Below the pieces are notes generated by a model. The model worked only from the letters and a program-made list of their open reading frames with translations, searched no databases and was not told the origin of the DNA. From Denitromonas ohlonensis (GTDB lineage: Bacteria > Pseudomonadota > Gammaproteobacteria > Burkholderiales > Rhodocyclaceae), in contig NZ_VMNI01000003.1 of the NCBI RefSeq assembly GCF_007625205.1, forward strand, positions 62,001-126,000: 64,000 nt of DNA, read 5' to 3'. Positions 48,543-58,594 of this stretch are shown piece by piece. Position 1 is the stretch's first letter. The number at the start of each line of letters is the position of its first letter. A program made the translations under genes and the position numbers.

Positions 48543-50386
48543 CACGCCACCCCGCCCAGATACGCTTCGAGCACCGCCGGATTCTGCTGCACGTCCTCGG
48601 GCAGCCCCTCGGCAATCTTCTCGCCAAACTCCATCACCACCACCCGGTCGACCAGGCCCATCACAAAGTCCATGTCGTGCTCGACCAGCAAAATCGCCAT
48701 GCCCTCGCCGCGCAGCTTCTTGAGCAAGTCGCCGAGGATCTGTTTTTCGCGATAGCGCAGGCCAGCCGCCGGCTCATCGAGAAGCAGCAGACAGGGGTCG
48801 GAGCACAGCGCCCGCGCAATCTCGAGAATGCGTTGCTGGCCCAGCGCCAGCGAACCGGCCGCGTCAAACATGTGCTCGGCCAGCCCGACGCGCTCGATCT
48901 GCCGCGCCGCCTCGGCGAGCAGCCGCGCCTCCTCGGCCCGGTCCAGTCGCCAGGCCGCCGGCAGTACCGATTTGCTGCCACGCATGTGGGTGCCGATCGC
49001 GACGTTTTCGAGCACGCTCATGTCGGCCAGCAGGCGCACATGCTGAAAGGTGCGGCTCATGCCCATGCGGGCCACTTCGCGCGAGGTCTTGCCGGCCACG
49101 TCCTGACCACGGAACAGCACCTCGCCCGAGGTCGGCGTATCCACCCCCGATACCTGATTGAACATGGTGCTCTTACCCGCGCCGTTGGGCCCGATGAGCG
49201 CCAGAATCTCGCCGGCCGCGACCGACAGGTTCATCTTGTTGTTGGCCACCAGACCGCCGAACTTGCGGGTCACATCGATGGCACTGAGCAGCACTTCGCC
49301 GGCCTTGGGCATCTCCCGACGCGGCAGCGGCACCGCGCCGGCATCGACCTTGCGCTTGGCCTTGGCGTCCGGCCACCACTGGGTGAGGATCGGCCACAGT
49401 CCGTTGGGCGCGCGCTGCAGAATGATCACCATCATCACGCCGAACACGATCACCTCGAAGTTGCCCGAGGCGCCAAACAGCGCGGGCAAAAGATCCTGCA
49501 GCCACTGCTTGAGAATGGTGATGACCGCGGCACCGATGACCGCGCCCCACACATGGCCCGCACCACCGACCACCGCCATGAACAGAAACTCGATGCCGAT
49601 GTGCAGACCAAACGGCGTGGGATTCACGAAGCGCTGCATATGCGCATACAACCAGCCCGACGCCGCCGCATGCAGCGCCGCGATGACGAAGATGATCATG
49701 CGCGAGCGCGAGGTATCCACGCCCATCGACTCGGCCATCACCCGCCCGCCCTTGAGCGCCCGGATCGCCCGGCCCTCGCGCGAATCGAGCAGGTTGCTGG
49801 TGGTCAGGATGGCGACCAGCAGGAAGGCCCAGATCAAATAGAAGATCTCGCCGCCTTCATTCAACTCCCAGCCAAACAGGCTGATCGGCGGAATCCCGGT
49901 CAGGCCGGTGTGGCCGCCGAGCACCTCCATGGTGCCGAACAGGAAATACAGGCTGATGCCCCAGGCGATGGTGCCCAGCGGCAGGTAGTGGCCCGACAGC
50001 TTGAGGGTCAGCGAACCGAGCACCACCGCGATCACCGCGGTCAGCACCAGACCAATCACCAACGCCAGCCACGGCGAACCGGCCGCCCAGGCGATCCAGC
50101 CGGGCAGCGTCTCGCTGGTGGACAGCACCGCCGTGGTGTAGGCGCCCAGGCCGACAAAGGCGCCCTGACCAAAAGACGTCAGCCCGCCCACGCCGGTGAG
50201 CAGCACCAGCCCGAGCGCCACCATGGCGTAAAGGCCGATGTAGTTGAGCAGCGTGACATAGAACGGCGACAAGGTCGCGGGCACCAGCAGCAACAGACCA
50301 AGCAGCAGCCAGGGCAAAACACGCAACAAACCAGCGCCAGCAGAACTCGGCGAGGTCGCCACACGAGAGGATGCGGGGGTGCTCAT
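48542..50386 (-). CDS. fused ABC permease-ATPase LivM-LivG
   Basis: A 614-residue single polypeptide. Residues about 1-340 are a LivM-type permease with some eight or more membrane segments ([31 protein letters not shown]); residues about 360-614 are a LivG-type ATPase with Walker [10 protein letters not shown], signature [15 protein letters not shown] and Walker [12 protein letters not shown]. Start at ATG 50386, overlapping the livH stop (ATGA), with GGAGGA upstream; a spurious 146-residue extension is rejected. Such fusions are known in this transporter class. Confidence 0.9.
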   Translation of the reverse strand: MSTPASSRVATSPSSAGAGLLRVLPWLLLGLLLLVPATLSPFYVTLLNYIGLYAMVALGLVLLTGVGGLTSFGQGAFVGLGAYTTAVLSTSETLPGWIAWAAGSPWLALVIGLVLTAVIAVVLGSLTLKLSGHYLPLGTIAWGISLYFLFGTMEVLGGHTGLTGIPPISLFGWELNEGGEIFYLIWAFLLVAILTTSNLLDSREGRAIRALKGGRVMAESMGVDTSRSRMIIFVIAALHAAASGWLYAHMQRFVNPTPFGLHIGIEFLFMAVVGGAGHVWGAVIGAAVITILKQWLQDLLPALFGASGNFEVIVFGVMMVIILQRAPNGLWPILTQWWPDAKAKRKVDAGAVPLPRREMPKAGEVLLSAIDVTRKFGGLVANNKMNLSVAAGEILALIGPNGAGKSTMFNQVSGVDTPTSGEVLFRGQDVAGKTSREVARMGMSRTFQHVRLLADMSVLENVAIGTHMRGSKSVLPAAWRLDRAEEARLLAEAARQIERVGLAEHMFDAAGSLALGQQRILEIARALCSDPCLLLLDEPAAGLRYREKQILGDLLKKLRGEGMAILLVEHDMDFVMGLVDRVVVMEFGEKIAEGLPEDVQQNPAVLEAYLGGVA

Positions 50387-51420
50387 TCGTCTTCCTCCAC
50401 GTGATGGCTGGTCAGCGAGCGCCACACCAACACCGGAATGATCAGGGTAAATACGATGACTTCCTTGTAGGCACTGGCCCAGAAGGAGGAGAAGGCTTCG
50501 AGCACGCCGACCAGAATCGCGCCAAGCGCAGCGATCGGGTAGCTCGCCAGACCGCCGATGATGGCGGCGACAAAGCCCTTCAGGCCGATCAGGAAGCCGG
50601 TGTCGTAGTAGATGGTCGCAATCGGCGCAATCAACACGCCCGACAGCGCGCCAATCAGCGCCGCCAGCATGAAGGTCAGCCGTCCGGCCAGCGCGGGCGA
50701 GATGCCCATCAGCCGTGCGCCGGCGCGGTTGATCGCGGTTGCCCGCAGGGCCTTGCCATAAATGGTGCGACCGAAGAACAGGGCCAGCGCGACGATCAGC
50801 GCCAGCGAGGTGCCAATCACCCACAGCGACTGGCCGGACACCATCATCGGGCCCACCGTGAAGCTGGCATCCGAAAAGGCCGATGTGCGCGACCCTTCGG
50901 CGCCAAAAAACAGCAGGGCCAGCCCCACCATGGCCACGTGCACCGCCACCGACACGATCAGCAAAATCAGCACCGAGGCCTCGGCCACCGGTTGGTAAGC
51001 CACGCGGTAGATCATCGGCCCCAGCGGCACCACCACCGCCATGGTCAGGGCCACCTTGGCGGCCAGCGGCCAGGTGTCGGTCGGCACAAAGCGCATCAAG
51101 GCCACCAGCGCGAGCGGGTAAACAATATTCCAGCCGACCACCTTCATCAGCCGCCCCACGCCGCCCCGACGCAGCGCGTCCAGGCCGTCGAGCGCCACCA
51201 CCAGCACGCCGGCCGCCAGCAGCAGCCAGACCGTGCCGGGCAGGCGCCCCGCTTCAATCATCGCCAGGGTCAGCGCGCCATAGGCGACGAACTCCCCTTG
51301 CGGAATAAAGATCACCCGGGTCACGGCGAACACCAGCACCAGGGCCAGGGCCAGCAGCGCGTAGATCGCGCCGTTGGTCACCCCGTCCTGCCCGAGCAAC
51401 ATTGCAATTTCTAAATCCAT
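50383..51420 (-). CDS. livH: branched-chain-type ABC transporter permease LivH
   Basis: A 345-residue inner-membrane permease: start MDLEIAMLLGQDGVTNGAIYALLAL, then NRAGARLMGISPALAGRL (EAA-type cytoplasmic loop) and GFVAAIIGGLASYPIAALGAILVG. Eight or more hydrophobic segments. Start at ATG 51420; the 30 residues before it in frame are rejected. Confidence 0.9.
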   Translation of the reverse strand: MDLEIAMLLGQDGVTNGAIYALLALALVLVFAVTRVIFIPQGEFVAYGALTLAMIEAGRLPGTVWLLLAAGVLVVALDGLDALRRGGVGRLMKVVGWNIVYPLALVALMRFVPTDTWPLAAKVALTMAVVVPLGPMIYRVAYQPVAEASVLILLIVSVAVHVAMVGLALLFFGAEGSRTSAFSDASFTVGPMMVSGQSLWVIGTSLALIVALALFFGRTIYGKALRATAINRAGARLMGISPALAGRLTFMLAALIGALSGVLIAPIATIYYDTGFLIGLKGFVAAIIGGLASYPIAALGAILVGVLEAFSSFWASAYKEVIVFTLIIPVLVWRSLTSHHVEEDE

Positions 51421-51573
51421 GGGACGAACCCCGTGTGCAGCCAGCCGCGAGCGCTTGCGCACCGCGAGCCGCCGATCCGACTCGACTCGAACCCGCCCCC
51501 ACCAGCGCACCGGCAGGGGCGGAGTTGATCAGGCATCGCGCGCGGCCGTGCCGTGCGCGATGCGCGCTGACAC

Positions 51574-52725
51574 TTACTTCACCATCTGCCAGGCGCCGCC
51601 CTTGATCTGCACCATCACGCGTGAGCGCTGGTCCAGGCCGAGGTGGTCGGTCGGGCTCATGTTGAAGATGCCGTGCGCGCCGGCCACTTCCTTCAGGCCT
51701 TCGAGGGCATCACGCAGGGCGGCACGGAATTCCGGCGACCCGGGCTGGCCGGCCTTGAGCGCAACCGGCACGGCGTTGACCATCAGCATGCCGGCATCCC
51801 AGGCATGGCCGCCGAAGGTCGACACCGAGCCCTTGCCAAAGGCCGCTTCGTACTTGCTCACATACTCCTGAGCGGTCGCACGCACGGGGTTTTCGGCCGG
51901 CAGTTGATCGGCCACCAGCACCGGGCCGGCGGGCAGGAAGGTGCCTTCACAGTCGGCACCGCACACGCGCAGGAAGTCGTTATTGGCCACGCCGTGGGTC
52001 TGGTAGATCTTGCCGGCAAAGCCGCGCTGCTTGAGCGTCTTCTGCGGCAAGGCGGCCGGCGTGCCGGCGCCGGCGATGAGGATCGCATCCGGCTTGGCGG
52101 CATACAGCTTGAGCACCTGGCCGGTCACCGAGGTGTCCGAGCGCTTGTAGCGCTCGTTGGCCACGATCTTCAGCTTGCGCGCTTCGGCGATGGCCGAGAA
52201 CTGCTCCCACCAGCCTTCGCCGTAAGCATCGGCAAAGCCGATGAAGCCGACCGTCTTCACGCCGGCATCGACCATGTGCGAGACGATGGCGGTGGCCATC
52301 TGCTGGTCGTTCTGCGGGGTTTTGAACACCCAGCGGCGCTTCTCGTCGACCGGATCGACGATCTTGCTCGATGCCGCCATGGAGATCATCGGCGTCTTGG
52401 ACTCGGCAGCCACGTCGATCATGGCCAGCGAGTTGGGGGTGATGGTCGAGCCGATCACCACGTCGACCTTGTCTTCCGACACCAGCTTGCGGATGTTCTT
52501 GACGGCGGTGGTGGTGTCCGACGCGTCGTCGAGCACGATGTAGTTCACTTTCTGGCCGGCGATCATCGTCGGCAGCAGCGAGAGGGTGTTCTTCTCCGGG
52601 ATGCCCAGCGACGCGGCCGGGCCAGTGGCCGACACCGACACGCCCACATTGATGTCGGCAAATGCCGCGCCACTGACAAAAGCCATGCCCAGTGCGGCGG
52701 CCACTACGGTTTTTTGGATTTTCAT
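51574..52725 (-). CDS. ABC transporter periplasmic binding protein LivK-like
   Basis: A 383-residue type I binding protein with a signal peptide ending SGAAFA. Text: INVGVSVSATGPAASLGIPEKNTLSLLP, VNYIVLDDASDTTTAVKNIRKLV and FIGFADAYGEGWWEQF. Strong ribosome-binding site GGAGGAGGAGA. Its place between paaJ and livH suggests phenylacetate or a related aromatic acid as ligand, an inference from context. Confidence 0.88.
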   Translation of the reverse strand: MKIQKTVVAAALGMAFVSGAAFADINVGVSVSATGPAASLGIPEKNTLSLLPTMIAGQKVNYIVLDDASDTTTAVKNIRKLVSEDKVDVVIGSTITPNSLAMIDVAAESKTPMISMAASSKIVDPVDEKRRWVFKTPQNDQQMATAIVSHMVDAGVKTVGFIGFADAYGEGWWEQFSAIAEARKLKIVANERYKRSDTSVTGQVLKLYAAKPDAILIAGAGTPAALPQKTLKQRGFAGKIYQTHGVANNDFLRVCGADCEGTFLPAGPVLVADQLPAENPVRATAQEYVSKYEAAFGKGSVSTFGGHAWDAGMLMVNAVPVALKAGQPGSPEFRAALRDALEGLKEVAGAHGIFNMSPTDHLGLDQRSRVMVQIKGGAWQMVK

Positions 52726-52817
52726 TTTGTCTCCTCCTCCGGTTGTAATCAGCACGCGCATGAGCTGCCTCGGCGCACCAACGAAAAATTACCACATAAC
52801 AAATGCGTTAGTTGATA

Positions 52818-54023
52818 TTAAACCCGCTCGATCACCATCGCGATGCCCTGCCCGACCCCGATGCACATCGTGGCCAGGCCGTAGCGGCCGCCGGTGGCTT
52901 CGAGCTGGCGTAGCGCGGTCAGTGCCAGACGCGCGCCCGAGGCGCCCAGCGGGTGGCCGATCGCAATCGCCCCGCCGTTCGGATTGACCTGCGGCGCATC
53001 GTCGGCGAGGCCGAGCTGGCGCAACACGGCCAGGCCTTGTGCAGCGAAAGCTTCATTGAGTTCGATAACGTCCATCTGCTCGATGGAGAGGCCGGCCAGG
53101 GTGAGCGCCTTGACCGCTGCCGGCGCCGGGCCGATGCCCATGATGCGTGGCGCCACACCGGCCGTGGCCATGGCCACCACCCGACCGCGCGGCGTCAGGC
53201 CATACTTTTTTGCCGCCTCGGCCGAGGCCAGCAGCACCGCCACCGCGCCGTCATTCACGCCCGAGGCGTTGCCAGCGGTCACCGAGCCGTCGGGGCGGAC
53301 CACGCCCTTGAGCCGGCCGAGTGCTTCGAGCGAGGTCTCGCGCGGATGCTCGTCCACGCTGACCACCACCGGGTCGCCCTTCTTTTGCGGAATCGTCACC
53401 GGCACCAGCTCGCCGTCGAAGAAACCGCGCGCGGCGGCCGCGGCATAGCGCTGCTGGCTGCGCAGCGCGAGGGCGTCCTGGTCGGCGCGGTTGATCTTGA
53501 ACTCGTCGGCCACGTTCTCGGCCGTCTCGGGCATGGAGTCGATGCCGTACTCGGCCTTCATTTTGGCGTTAACAAAACGCCAGCCGATGGTGGTGTCTTC
53601 GATCTTGGCGCTGCGCGAGAAGGCGCTGGTGGCCTTGGCCAGCACGAAGGGCGCGCGGCTCATGCTCTCGACGCCGCCGGCGATCATCAGCTGCGCTTCG
53701 CCGCAGCGAATCGCGCGGGCGGCCGTGCCGATCGCGTCCAGCCCCGAGCCGCACAGGCGGTTGAGCGTGGCGCCGGGCACCTCGATGGGCAAGCCAGCAA
53801 GCAGGCCGGCCATGCGGGCGACGTTGCGGTTGTCTTCGCCGGCCTGGTTGGCGCAGCCGTAGTAGATGTCGTCCACCGCCGTCCAGTCGACGCCGGGGTT
53901 GCGCTCGATCAGCGCGCGGATGGGGATGGCCCCCAGGTCGTCGGCGCGCACGCCGGACAGCGCGCCGCCATAGCGGCCAAACGGCGTACGAACGCCGTCA
54001 CAGATCAACACGTCGTGCAACAC
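52818..54023 (-). CDS. paaJ: 3-oxoadipyl-CoA/3-oxo-5,6-dehydrosuberyl-CoA thiolase
   Basis: A 401-residue thiolase cleaving the two beta-keto intermediates of the phenylacetyl-CoA route. Active-site Cys in NRLCGSGLDAIG, His in AIGHPLGASGARLAL, second Cys in CIGVGQG. GCANQAGEDNRNVARMA is typical of PcaF/PaaJ. It is followed by the ABC transporter genes on the same strand. Confidence 0.92.
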   Translation of the reverse strand: MLHDVLICDGVRTPFGRYGGALSGVRADDLGAIPIRALIERNPGVDWTAVDDIYYGCANQAGEDNRNVARMAGLLAGLPIEVPGATLNRLCGSGLDAIGTAARAIRCGEAQLMIAGGVESMSRAPFVLAKATSAFSRSAKIEDTTIGWRFVNAKMKAEYGIDSMPETAENVADEFKINRADQDALALRSQQRYAAAAARGFFDGELVPVTIPQKKGDPVVVSVDEHPRETSLEALGRLKGVVRPDGSVTAGNASGVNDGAVAVLLASAEAAKKYGLTPRGRVVAMATAGVAPRIMGIGPAPAAVKALTLAGLSIEQMDVIELNEAFAAQGLAVLRQLGLADDAPQVNPNGGAIAIGHPLGASGARLALTALRQLEATGGRYGLATMCIGVGQGIAMVIERV

Positions 54024-54090
54024 ATCGCTCTCCCTCGATGCGCCTGACGACGTGCGACTTCACCGGCCGATGGGCCGGCGCCTGCGATCG

Positions 54091-54720
54091 TCAGTCGGGC
54101 GCGTTGTTTGTCTTTTTGCTGGCCGCTCCCAAGGTGCCGTGCACACCGTTGAGCAGGATGCCGGTCACCAGCGGCGCCATGTCTTCGTAGGTCAGCGGGC
54201 CGTTCGCCCGCAACCAGGTAAAGGTCCAGTTCACCATTCCGAACAGGATCATCGCGACGACCTTGTCCAGCCCCTTTTCGCTCACCCCCGGCTCGACGGC
54301 GGCAATCGCCCGCGCAAAGGCCGCGACCACCGCCCGCTCCTTGTCGGCCACCTGCTGACGCGGCGCGTCGTCCAGGTGCCGGACGTCCTGCACCAGCACC
54401 CGGTGCTGGTTGTGGGCGTCGGCATAGGTCTCGAGAAAACGGGCAATCAGTCGCGTGAGGTGCGCATCCGGCGGCAGTTGCTCGGCCTCGACCGATTCGA
54501 CCAGCGCCACCAAGGTGTCCATATAGCTGTCGGCCACGCTGAACAGCATCTCCGCCTTGTCCTTGGCGTAGTGGTAGAGCAGCGGTTTCGACACCCCGCA
54601 GGCGGCCGCCAGTTGCGACATGGAGGTGGCGTGAAAGCCCTTGTCGGCAAACAGCTTCGCCGCCATGTCGAGAATGGCCTGACGTTGCTGGTCGTGAGTC
54701 GCTGCTTTGGTTCGTGCCAT
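54091..54720 (-). CDS. paaR: TetR family regulator, PaaR type
   Basis: A 209-residue TetR regulator: N-terminal helix-turn-helix (LFADKGFHATSMSQLAAACGVSKPLLYHYAKDK) and a helical ligand domain. Betaproteobacterial paa clusters are controlled by a TetR-type PaaR that releases DNA on phenylacetyl-CoA binding; its place between paaE and paaJ fits. The candidate operator is the 20-bp palindrome at 62911-62930. Confidence 0.85.
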   Translation of the reverse strand: MARTKAATHDQQRQAILDMAAKLFADKGFHATSMSQLAAACGVSKPLLYHYAKDKAEMLFSVADSYMDTLVALVESVEAEQLPPDAHLTRLIARFLETYADAHNQHRVLVQDVRHLDDAPRQQVADKERAVVAAFARAIAAVEPGVSEKGLDKVVAMILFGMVNWTFTWLRANGPLTYEDMAPLVTGILLNGVHGTLGAASKKTNNAPD

Positions 54721-54770
54721 GAGTGTGATGCCCGTCTGAATGCAAAACGCTCACCGTCCGGGCAGCCATC

Positions 54771-55841
54771 TCAACGCTCGTCAAAACTGATGACGACCCG
54801 CTCGGTGAGCGGATGGGCCTGGCAGGTGAGCACATAGCCGTCGTCCACATCGGACGGCTCAAGGGCGAAGTTCTTGTCCATGCGGACTTTGCCTTCGAGC
54901 ACCTTGGCGCGGCAGGTGCAGCATACCCCACCCTTGCAGGCGAACGGCAGGTCCATGCCGGCGGCCAGCGCCACGTCGAGAATCGACGGGTCTTCCTTGC
55001 GGAAGGCCACGTCGCGCTGCAGGCCATCCTGGATCAGGGTGATCGTCGCGGTCGCCGCGTCGCCCGGCTCGACCCGGTGCGCCGGGCCGGCATCGGGCAC
55101 GCCGAAGCGCTCCAGATGGATGTGATCCGCACTCAAGCCGGCGGTCAGCAGGCCGGCTTCGACTTCGTCGATCATCGCGCCGGGGCCGCAGATAAAGGCT
55201 TCGTCGATGTCACTGACCGGAATCAGCGTATCGACAAACGCGGCCACCTTGGCCTGATCCAGCCGGCCGTTAAACAACGGCACATCCTGCGCCTCACGCG
55301 AGAACAGCGAGTAGAAGCAGAAGCGGGTCAGGTAGCGGTTCTTGATGTCTTCGAGCGCCTCGCCAAACATCACGCTCTTGGTGCCGCGGTTGCCATACAC
55401 CAGGGTGAAGCGGCTTTTCGGCTCGGTGGCCAGCGTGGTCTTGATCAGCGACAGGATCGGCGTGATGCCGCTGCCGGCCGCAAAGGCCACGTAGTGTTTG
55501 GCGTTGGCGGCGTCGAGCGGGGCATGAAAGCGCCCTTCCGGCGTCATCACCTCGAGGGTATCGCCGGCCTTGATCGCGCCGCCGTTGATCCAGGTCGAGA
55601 ACAGCCCGCCGCCGACCTGCTTGATCGCCACGCGCAGTTCGCCGTCGCCGACGCCGGCGCAGATGGAGTAGGAACGACGCACTTCCTGGCCGTCGATCTC
55701 GGCTTTCAGCGTCAGATGCTGGCCCTGCACGAATCGGTAGTCGTCGGCCAGTTCAGCCGGCACCTCGAAGCGCAGGCTGATCGCATCGGCCAGTTCGCGG
55801 CGCACTTCGGCAATGGTCAGGGCATGGAATTTGGGGTTCAT
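54771..55841 (-). CDS. paaE: phenylacetyl-CoA epoxidase reductase PaaE
   Basis: A 356-residue reductase feeding NADPH electrons to the PaaABC oxygenase. N-terminal ferredoxin-reductase domain (RRSYSICAG FAD site, AAGSGITPILSLIK nucleotide site), then a C-terminal plant-type [2Fe-2S] domain with CKGGVCCTCRAKV and a distant Cys in YVLTCQAHP. Start at ATG 55841. Confidence 0.93.
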   Translation of the reverse strand: MNPKFHALTIAEVRRELADAISLRFEVPAELADDYRFVQGQHLTLKAEIDGQEVRRSYSICAGVGDGELRVAIKQVGGGLFSTWINGGAIKAGDTLEVMTPEGRFHAPLDAANAKHYVAFAAGSGITPILSLIKTTLATEPKSRFTLVYGNRGTKSVMFGEALEDIKNRYLTRFCFYSLFSREAQDVPLFNGRLDQAKVAAFVDTLIPVSDIDEAFICGPGAMIDEVEAGLLTAGLSADHIHLERFGVPDAGPAHRVEPGDAATATITLIQDGLQRDVAFRKEDPSILDVALAAGMDLPFACKGGVCCTCRAKVLEGKVRMDKNFALEPSDVDDGYVLTCQAHPLTERVVISFDER

Positions 55842-55863
55842 GTGTTCTTCTCCCGGTCTTTGT

Positions 55864-56352
55864 TCAGATCGGTTTGAAATACTCAAAGGGTTCGCGGCAG
55901 TCTTCGCAGCGATACAGCGACTTGCAGGCCGTGGCGCCGAATTCCGACAATCGCGTGGTGTGGCTTGAGCCGCAACGCGGGCAGGCCAGCTTGCGCGACA
56001 TGAAGCGCACCACCTGCGCGCCGTCGGGCAGCGCCGGCTGAGGCGGCACGATGCCGTAGGCGCGCAGCTTCTTGCGCGCGCCCTCGGCGATCCAGTCGGT
56101 ACTCCAGGGCGGCGCCAGCCGCGTCTCGACGCTGACCTTGCCCGCGCCGGCCGCCTTGAGCGCATCGACAATGCTCTCGGCGATCATCTCGGTGGCCGGG
56201 CAGCCGCTGTAGGTGGGCGTGACCACCACGCGCAGGCCGTCCTGGCCGAGAATCACCTCGCGCACGATGCCCAACTCGGTCACGGAGACCACCGGAATCT
56301 CCGGGTCTTCTACCGTGTCGAGCGCCTGCCAGGCTTGGGCTTCGGTCAGCAT
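55864..56352 (-). CDS. paaD: phenylacetate epoxidase maturation protein PaaD
   Basis: A 162-residue protein: a MIP18/SufT-type domain (VEDPEIPVVSVTELGIVR, TPTYSGCPATEMIAESI) then a C-terminal zinc-binding part with CPRCGS and CEDC. It is thought to assist metal-centre assembly of the epoxidase. Start at ATG 56352, five bases after the paaC stop; GTG codons just upstream could give an overlapping start. Confidence 0.9.
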   Translation of the reverse strand: MLTEAQAWQALDTVEDPEIPVVSVTELGIVREVILGQDGLRVVVTPTYSGCPATEMIAESIVDALKAAGAGKVSVETRLAPPWSTDWIAEGARKKLRAYGIVPPQPALPDGAQVVRFMSRKLACPRCGSSHTTRLSEFGATACKSLYRCEDCREPFEYFKPI

Positions 56353-56357
56353 GCCGG

Positions 56358-57119
56358 TCACCACGTCGCGCCGGGGAAGCTGCGCGGCAGATGCTGCATC
56401 ACCGCCAACAGATGGCCCAGATGCTCGCTGTGGCGGCCGAACTTGCCATAGCTCTGGAAGGGCGTACGCGCCGGCACGGTGAGCGTGGCCTGCTGCAAGA
56501 CCGGCAACACGGCCGCTTCCCACTCGCCCGCCAGTTCCGACCAGGCCGGGCCAACGCCGGCCGCTGCGGCCGCGTCATCGGTGGGGTTCGCGGCGAACAA
56601 CTCATTGGTATAGGGCCACAGGATGTCGAGCGCGGCCTGCGCGCGGCGGTGGCTCTCGTCAGTGCCGTCGCCGAGGCGGATCACCCAGTCGCCGGTGTGT
56701 TCTGCGTGGTAGCGCGCTTCTTTCAGACTCTTGGCCGCGATCGCCGCCAGCGCCTTGTCGCTCGAACCACACAAGCGACTCCACATCAGCAGATTGAAAC
56801 TGCCGAGCAGGAAGCCCTTGATCGTGGTGTGGGCGAAATCGGTGTTCGGCAGCTCGCACAGCGTCGGGTGGCGGTACTGGCCTTCGTGGCGCAGGAAGGC
56901 CAGCGCATCTTCATCGCGGCCCTTGCCTTCGAGCGTGCCGGCGTAGCTGAGCAGCATGCGCGCCTGACCGACGAAATCGAGCGCCATATTGGCCAGCGCG
57001 AGGTCTTCTTCGAGCACCGGCGCATGGCCGCACCATTCCGACAGGCGCTGACCGTGAATCAGCGCGGCGTCGCCCAGACGCAGCACGTATTCCAGATGCG
57101 CGGGGGTGGTTTGTGTCAT
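56358..57119 (-). CDS. paaC: phenylacetyl-CoA epoxidase structural subunit PaaC
   Basis: A 253-residue ferritin-like subunit that binds PaaA: LRLGDAALIHGQRLSEWCGHAPVLEEDLALANMALD, EARYHAEH. Start at ATG 57119 matches the usual family N-terminus; ATG 57134, overlapping the paaB stop (TGATG), would add five residues. Confidence 0.93.
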   Translation of the reverse strand: MTQTTPAHLEYVLRLGDAALIHGQRLSEWCGHAPVLEEDLALANMALDFVGQARMLLSYAGTLEGKGRDEDALAFLRHEGQYRHPTLCELPNTDFAHTTIKGFLLGSFNLLMWSRLCGSSDKALAAIAAKSLKEARYHAEHTGDWVIRLGDGTDESHRRAQAALDILWPYTNELFAANPTDDAAAAAGVGPAWSELAGEWEAAVLPVLQQATLTVPARTPFQSYGKFGRHSEHLGHLLAVMQHLPRSFPGATW

Positions 57120-57133
57120 TGCGGTCGCCCCCA

Positions 57134-57421
57134 TCACATGTGGTCCACTTCGTCAGGCAGCTTGTAGAAGGTCGGGTGCCGGTAGATCTTGTCCTCGGCC
57201 GGGTCGAACAGCTCGGGCTTGGCATCCGGGTCCGAGGCGACGATGTCGGAGGCTTTCACCGCCCAGATCGACACGCCTTCCTGACGCCGGGTGTACACAT
57301 CGCGCGCGACCTGCAGCGCCATGCGCGCGTCGGTGGCATGCACGCTGCCGCAGTGCTTGTGATCGAGGCCGTTCTTGCTGCGGACAAAAATTTCCCACAG
57401 CGGCCATTCTTTGCGTTCCAT
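57134..57421 (-). CDS. paaB: phenylacetyl-CoA epoxidase subunit PaaB
   Basis: A 95-residue subunit bridging the PaaAC heterodimers: MERKEWPLWEIFVRSKNGLDHKHCGSVHATD, RRQEGVSIWAVKAS. The start at ATG 57421 has GGAG seven bases upstream; the longer frame is rejected. Confidence 0.95.
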   Translation of the reverse strand: MERKEWPLWEIFVRSKNGLDHKHCGSVHATDARMALQVARDVYTRRQEGVSIWAVKASDIVASDPDAKPELFDPAEDKIYRHPTFYKLPDEVDHM

Positions 57422-57441
57422 GGTGTTCTCCATTGGTGTCA

Positions 57442-58446
57442 TCAGGCAGCTGCCTTCTCGCGGGCAGCCTGTTTTTCGGCGTGGGCAACCGCGGCTTCGC
57501 GCACCCAGGCGCCGTCGTCCCAGGCTTTCACGCGGGCGGCCAGGCGATCGACGTTGCATTGGCCATGGCCGTTCACCACGTTCCAGAATTCGTCCCAGTC
57601 GATGGCGGCGAAGTCGTAGTGCCCGCGTGCCTCATTCCATTTCAATTCGTCGTCCGGCAGGGTCACGCCGAGCACTTCGGCCTGCTTGACCGTGGCGTCG
57701 ACAAACTTCTGGCGCAGGTCGTCGTTGGAGATGCGCTTGATGCCCCAGCGCATGCTCTGGCCAGAGTTGGGCGAGTCGGCGTCATGCGGGCCGAACATCA
57801 TCAGCGAGGGCCACCACCAGCGATTGACCGCGTCCTGCACCAGCTCACGCTGTGCGTCGGTGCCGCTCATCATCGCCAGCAGCGCGTCGTAGCCCTGGCG
57901 CTGGTGGAAGGATTCTTCCTTGCACACCCGCACCATGGCGCGGGCATAGGGGCCGTAGCTGCACTTGCACAGCGGGATCTGGTTCATGATCGCGGCGCCA
58001 TCGACCAGCCAGCCGATCACGCCCACGTCAGCCCAGTTGAGCGTCGGGTAGTTAAAGATCGAGCTGTACTTGGCCTTGCCCGAGAGCAGCGCTTCGGTCA
58101 GCTCATCGCGCGAGACGCCCAGCGTTTCGGCCGCGGCATACAGATACAGGCCGTGACCGCCTTCGTCCTGCACCTTGGCCAGCAAAATGGCTTTGCGCTT
58201 GAGGCTGGGCGCGCGGCTGATCCAGTTGCCTTCGGGCAGCATGCCGACGATCTCGGAATGCGCGTGCTGACTGATCTGGCGGACCAGCGTCTTGCGGTAG
58301 GCCTCGGGCATCCAGTCCTTGGCTTCGATGGTGGCGCCGGCGTCGATGCGGGCGTCGAACTCGGCCTGGTAGGCGGCATTCTCGACCGCATCGGGCTTGC
58401 GCTTGGGCTGTTCGCCGGGCGGGATATCGAGTGCTTGGGTATACAT
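57442..58446 (-). CDS. paaA: phenylacetyl-CoA epoxidase catalytic subunit PaaA
   Basis: A 334-residue di-iron oxygenase subunit converting phenylacetyl-CoA to the 1,2-epoxide. Carboxylate-bridged iron ligands are visible in the helices [14 protein letters not shown] and [14 protein letters not shown]. Start at ATG 58446, with AAGGAG seven bases upstream. It is separated from paaK by the 121-bp palindromic element. Confidence 0.95.
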   Translation of the reverse strand: MYTQALDIPPGEQPKRKPDAVENAAYQAEFDARIDAGATIEAKDWMPEAYRKTLVRQISQHAHSEIVGMLPEGNWISRAPSLKRKAILLAKVQDEGGHGLYLYAAAETLGVSRDELTEALLSGKAKYSSIFNYPTLNWADVGVIGWLVDGAAIMNQIPLCKCSYGPYARAMVRVCKEESFHQRQGYDALLAMMSGTDAQRELVQDAVNRWWWPSLMMFGPHDADSPNSGQSMRWGIKRISNDDLRQKFVDATVKQAEVLGVTLPDDELKWNEARGHYDFAAIDWDEFWNVVNGHGQCNVDRLAARVKAWDDGAWVREAAVAHAEKQAAREKAAA

Positions 58447-58473
58447 ATAGCGCTCCTTATTCGAAATTCGCGG

Positions 58474-58594
58474 GAGTGTGTGAAGAGACCGTCGCGAGCG
58501 GTTCGAGTCCGTTCCGAGAAGCGCAGCCATACTGACGTACGGCGAGCATCGCAGGGGCGGAATCGGGCCGCGCAGTCGGTCTCTTCATGCACTC
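58474..58594. repeat. 121-bp ERIC-like imperfect palindrome
   Basis: Terminal inverted repeats of 18 bases match at 16 positions (58474-58491 and 58577-58594; shared core TGAAGAGACCG). A central GCCGTAC/GTATGGC hairpin (minus-strand RNA, one G-U pair) and intermediate partial complements suggest one long fold. It fills the 146-base paaA-paaK gap and its edge supplies part of the paaK stop codon. Size and design resemble ERIC-type elements. Confidence 0.6.

Noticed and set aside
48542-50824. Longer LivM-LivG protein starting near 50824
   Set aside because: The extra residues are a shadow of livH; ATG 50386 has a good ribosome-binding site and an ATGA overlap.
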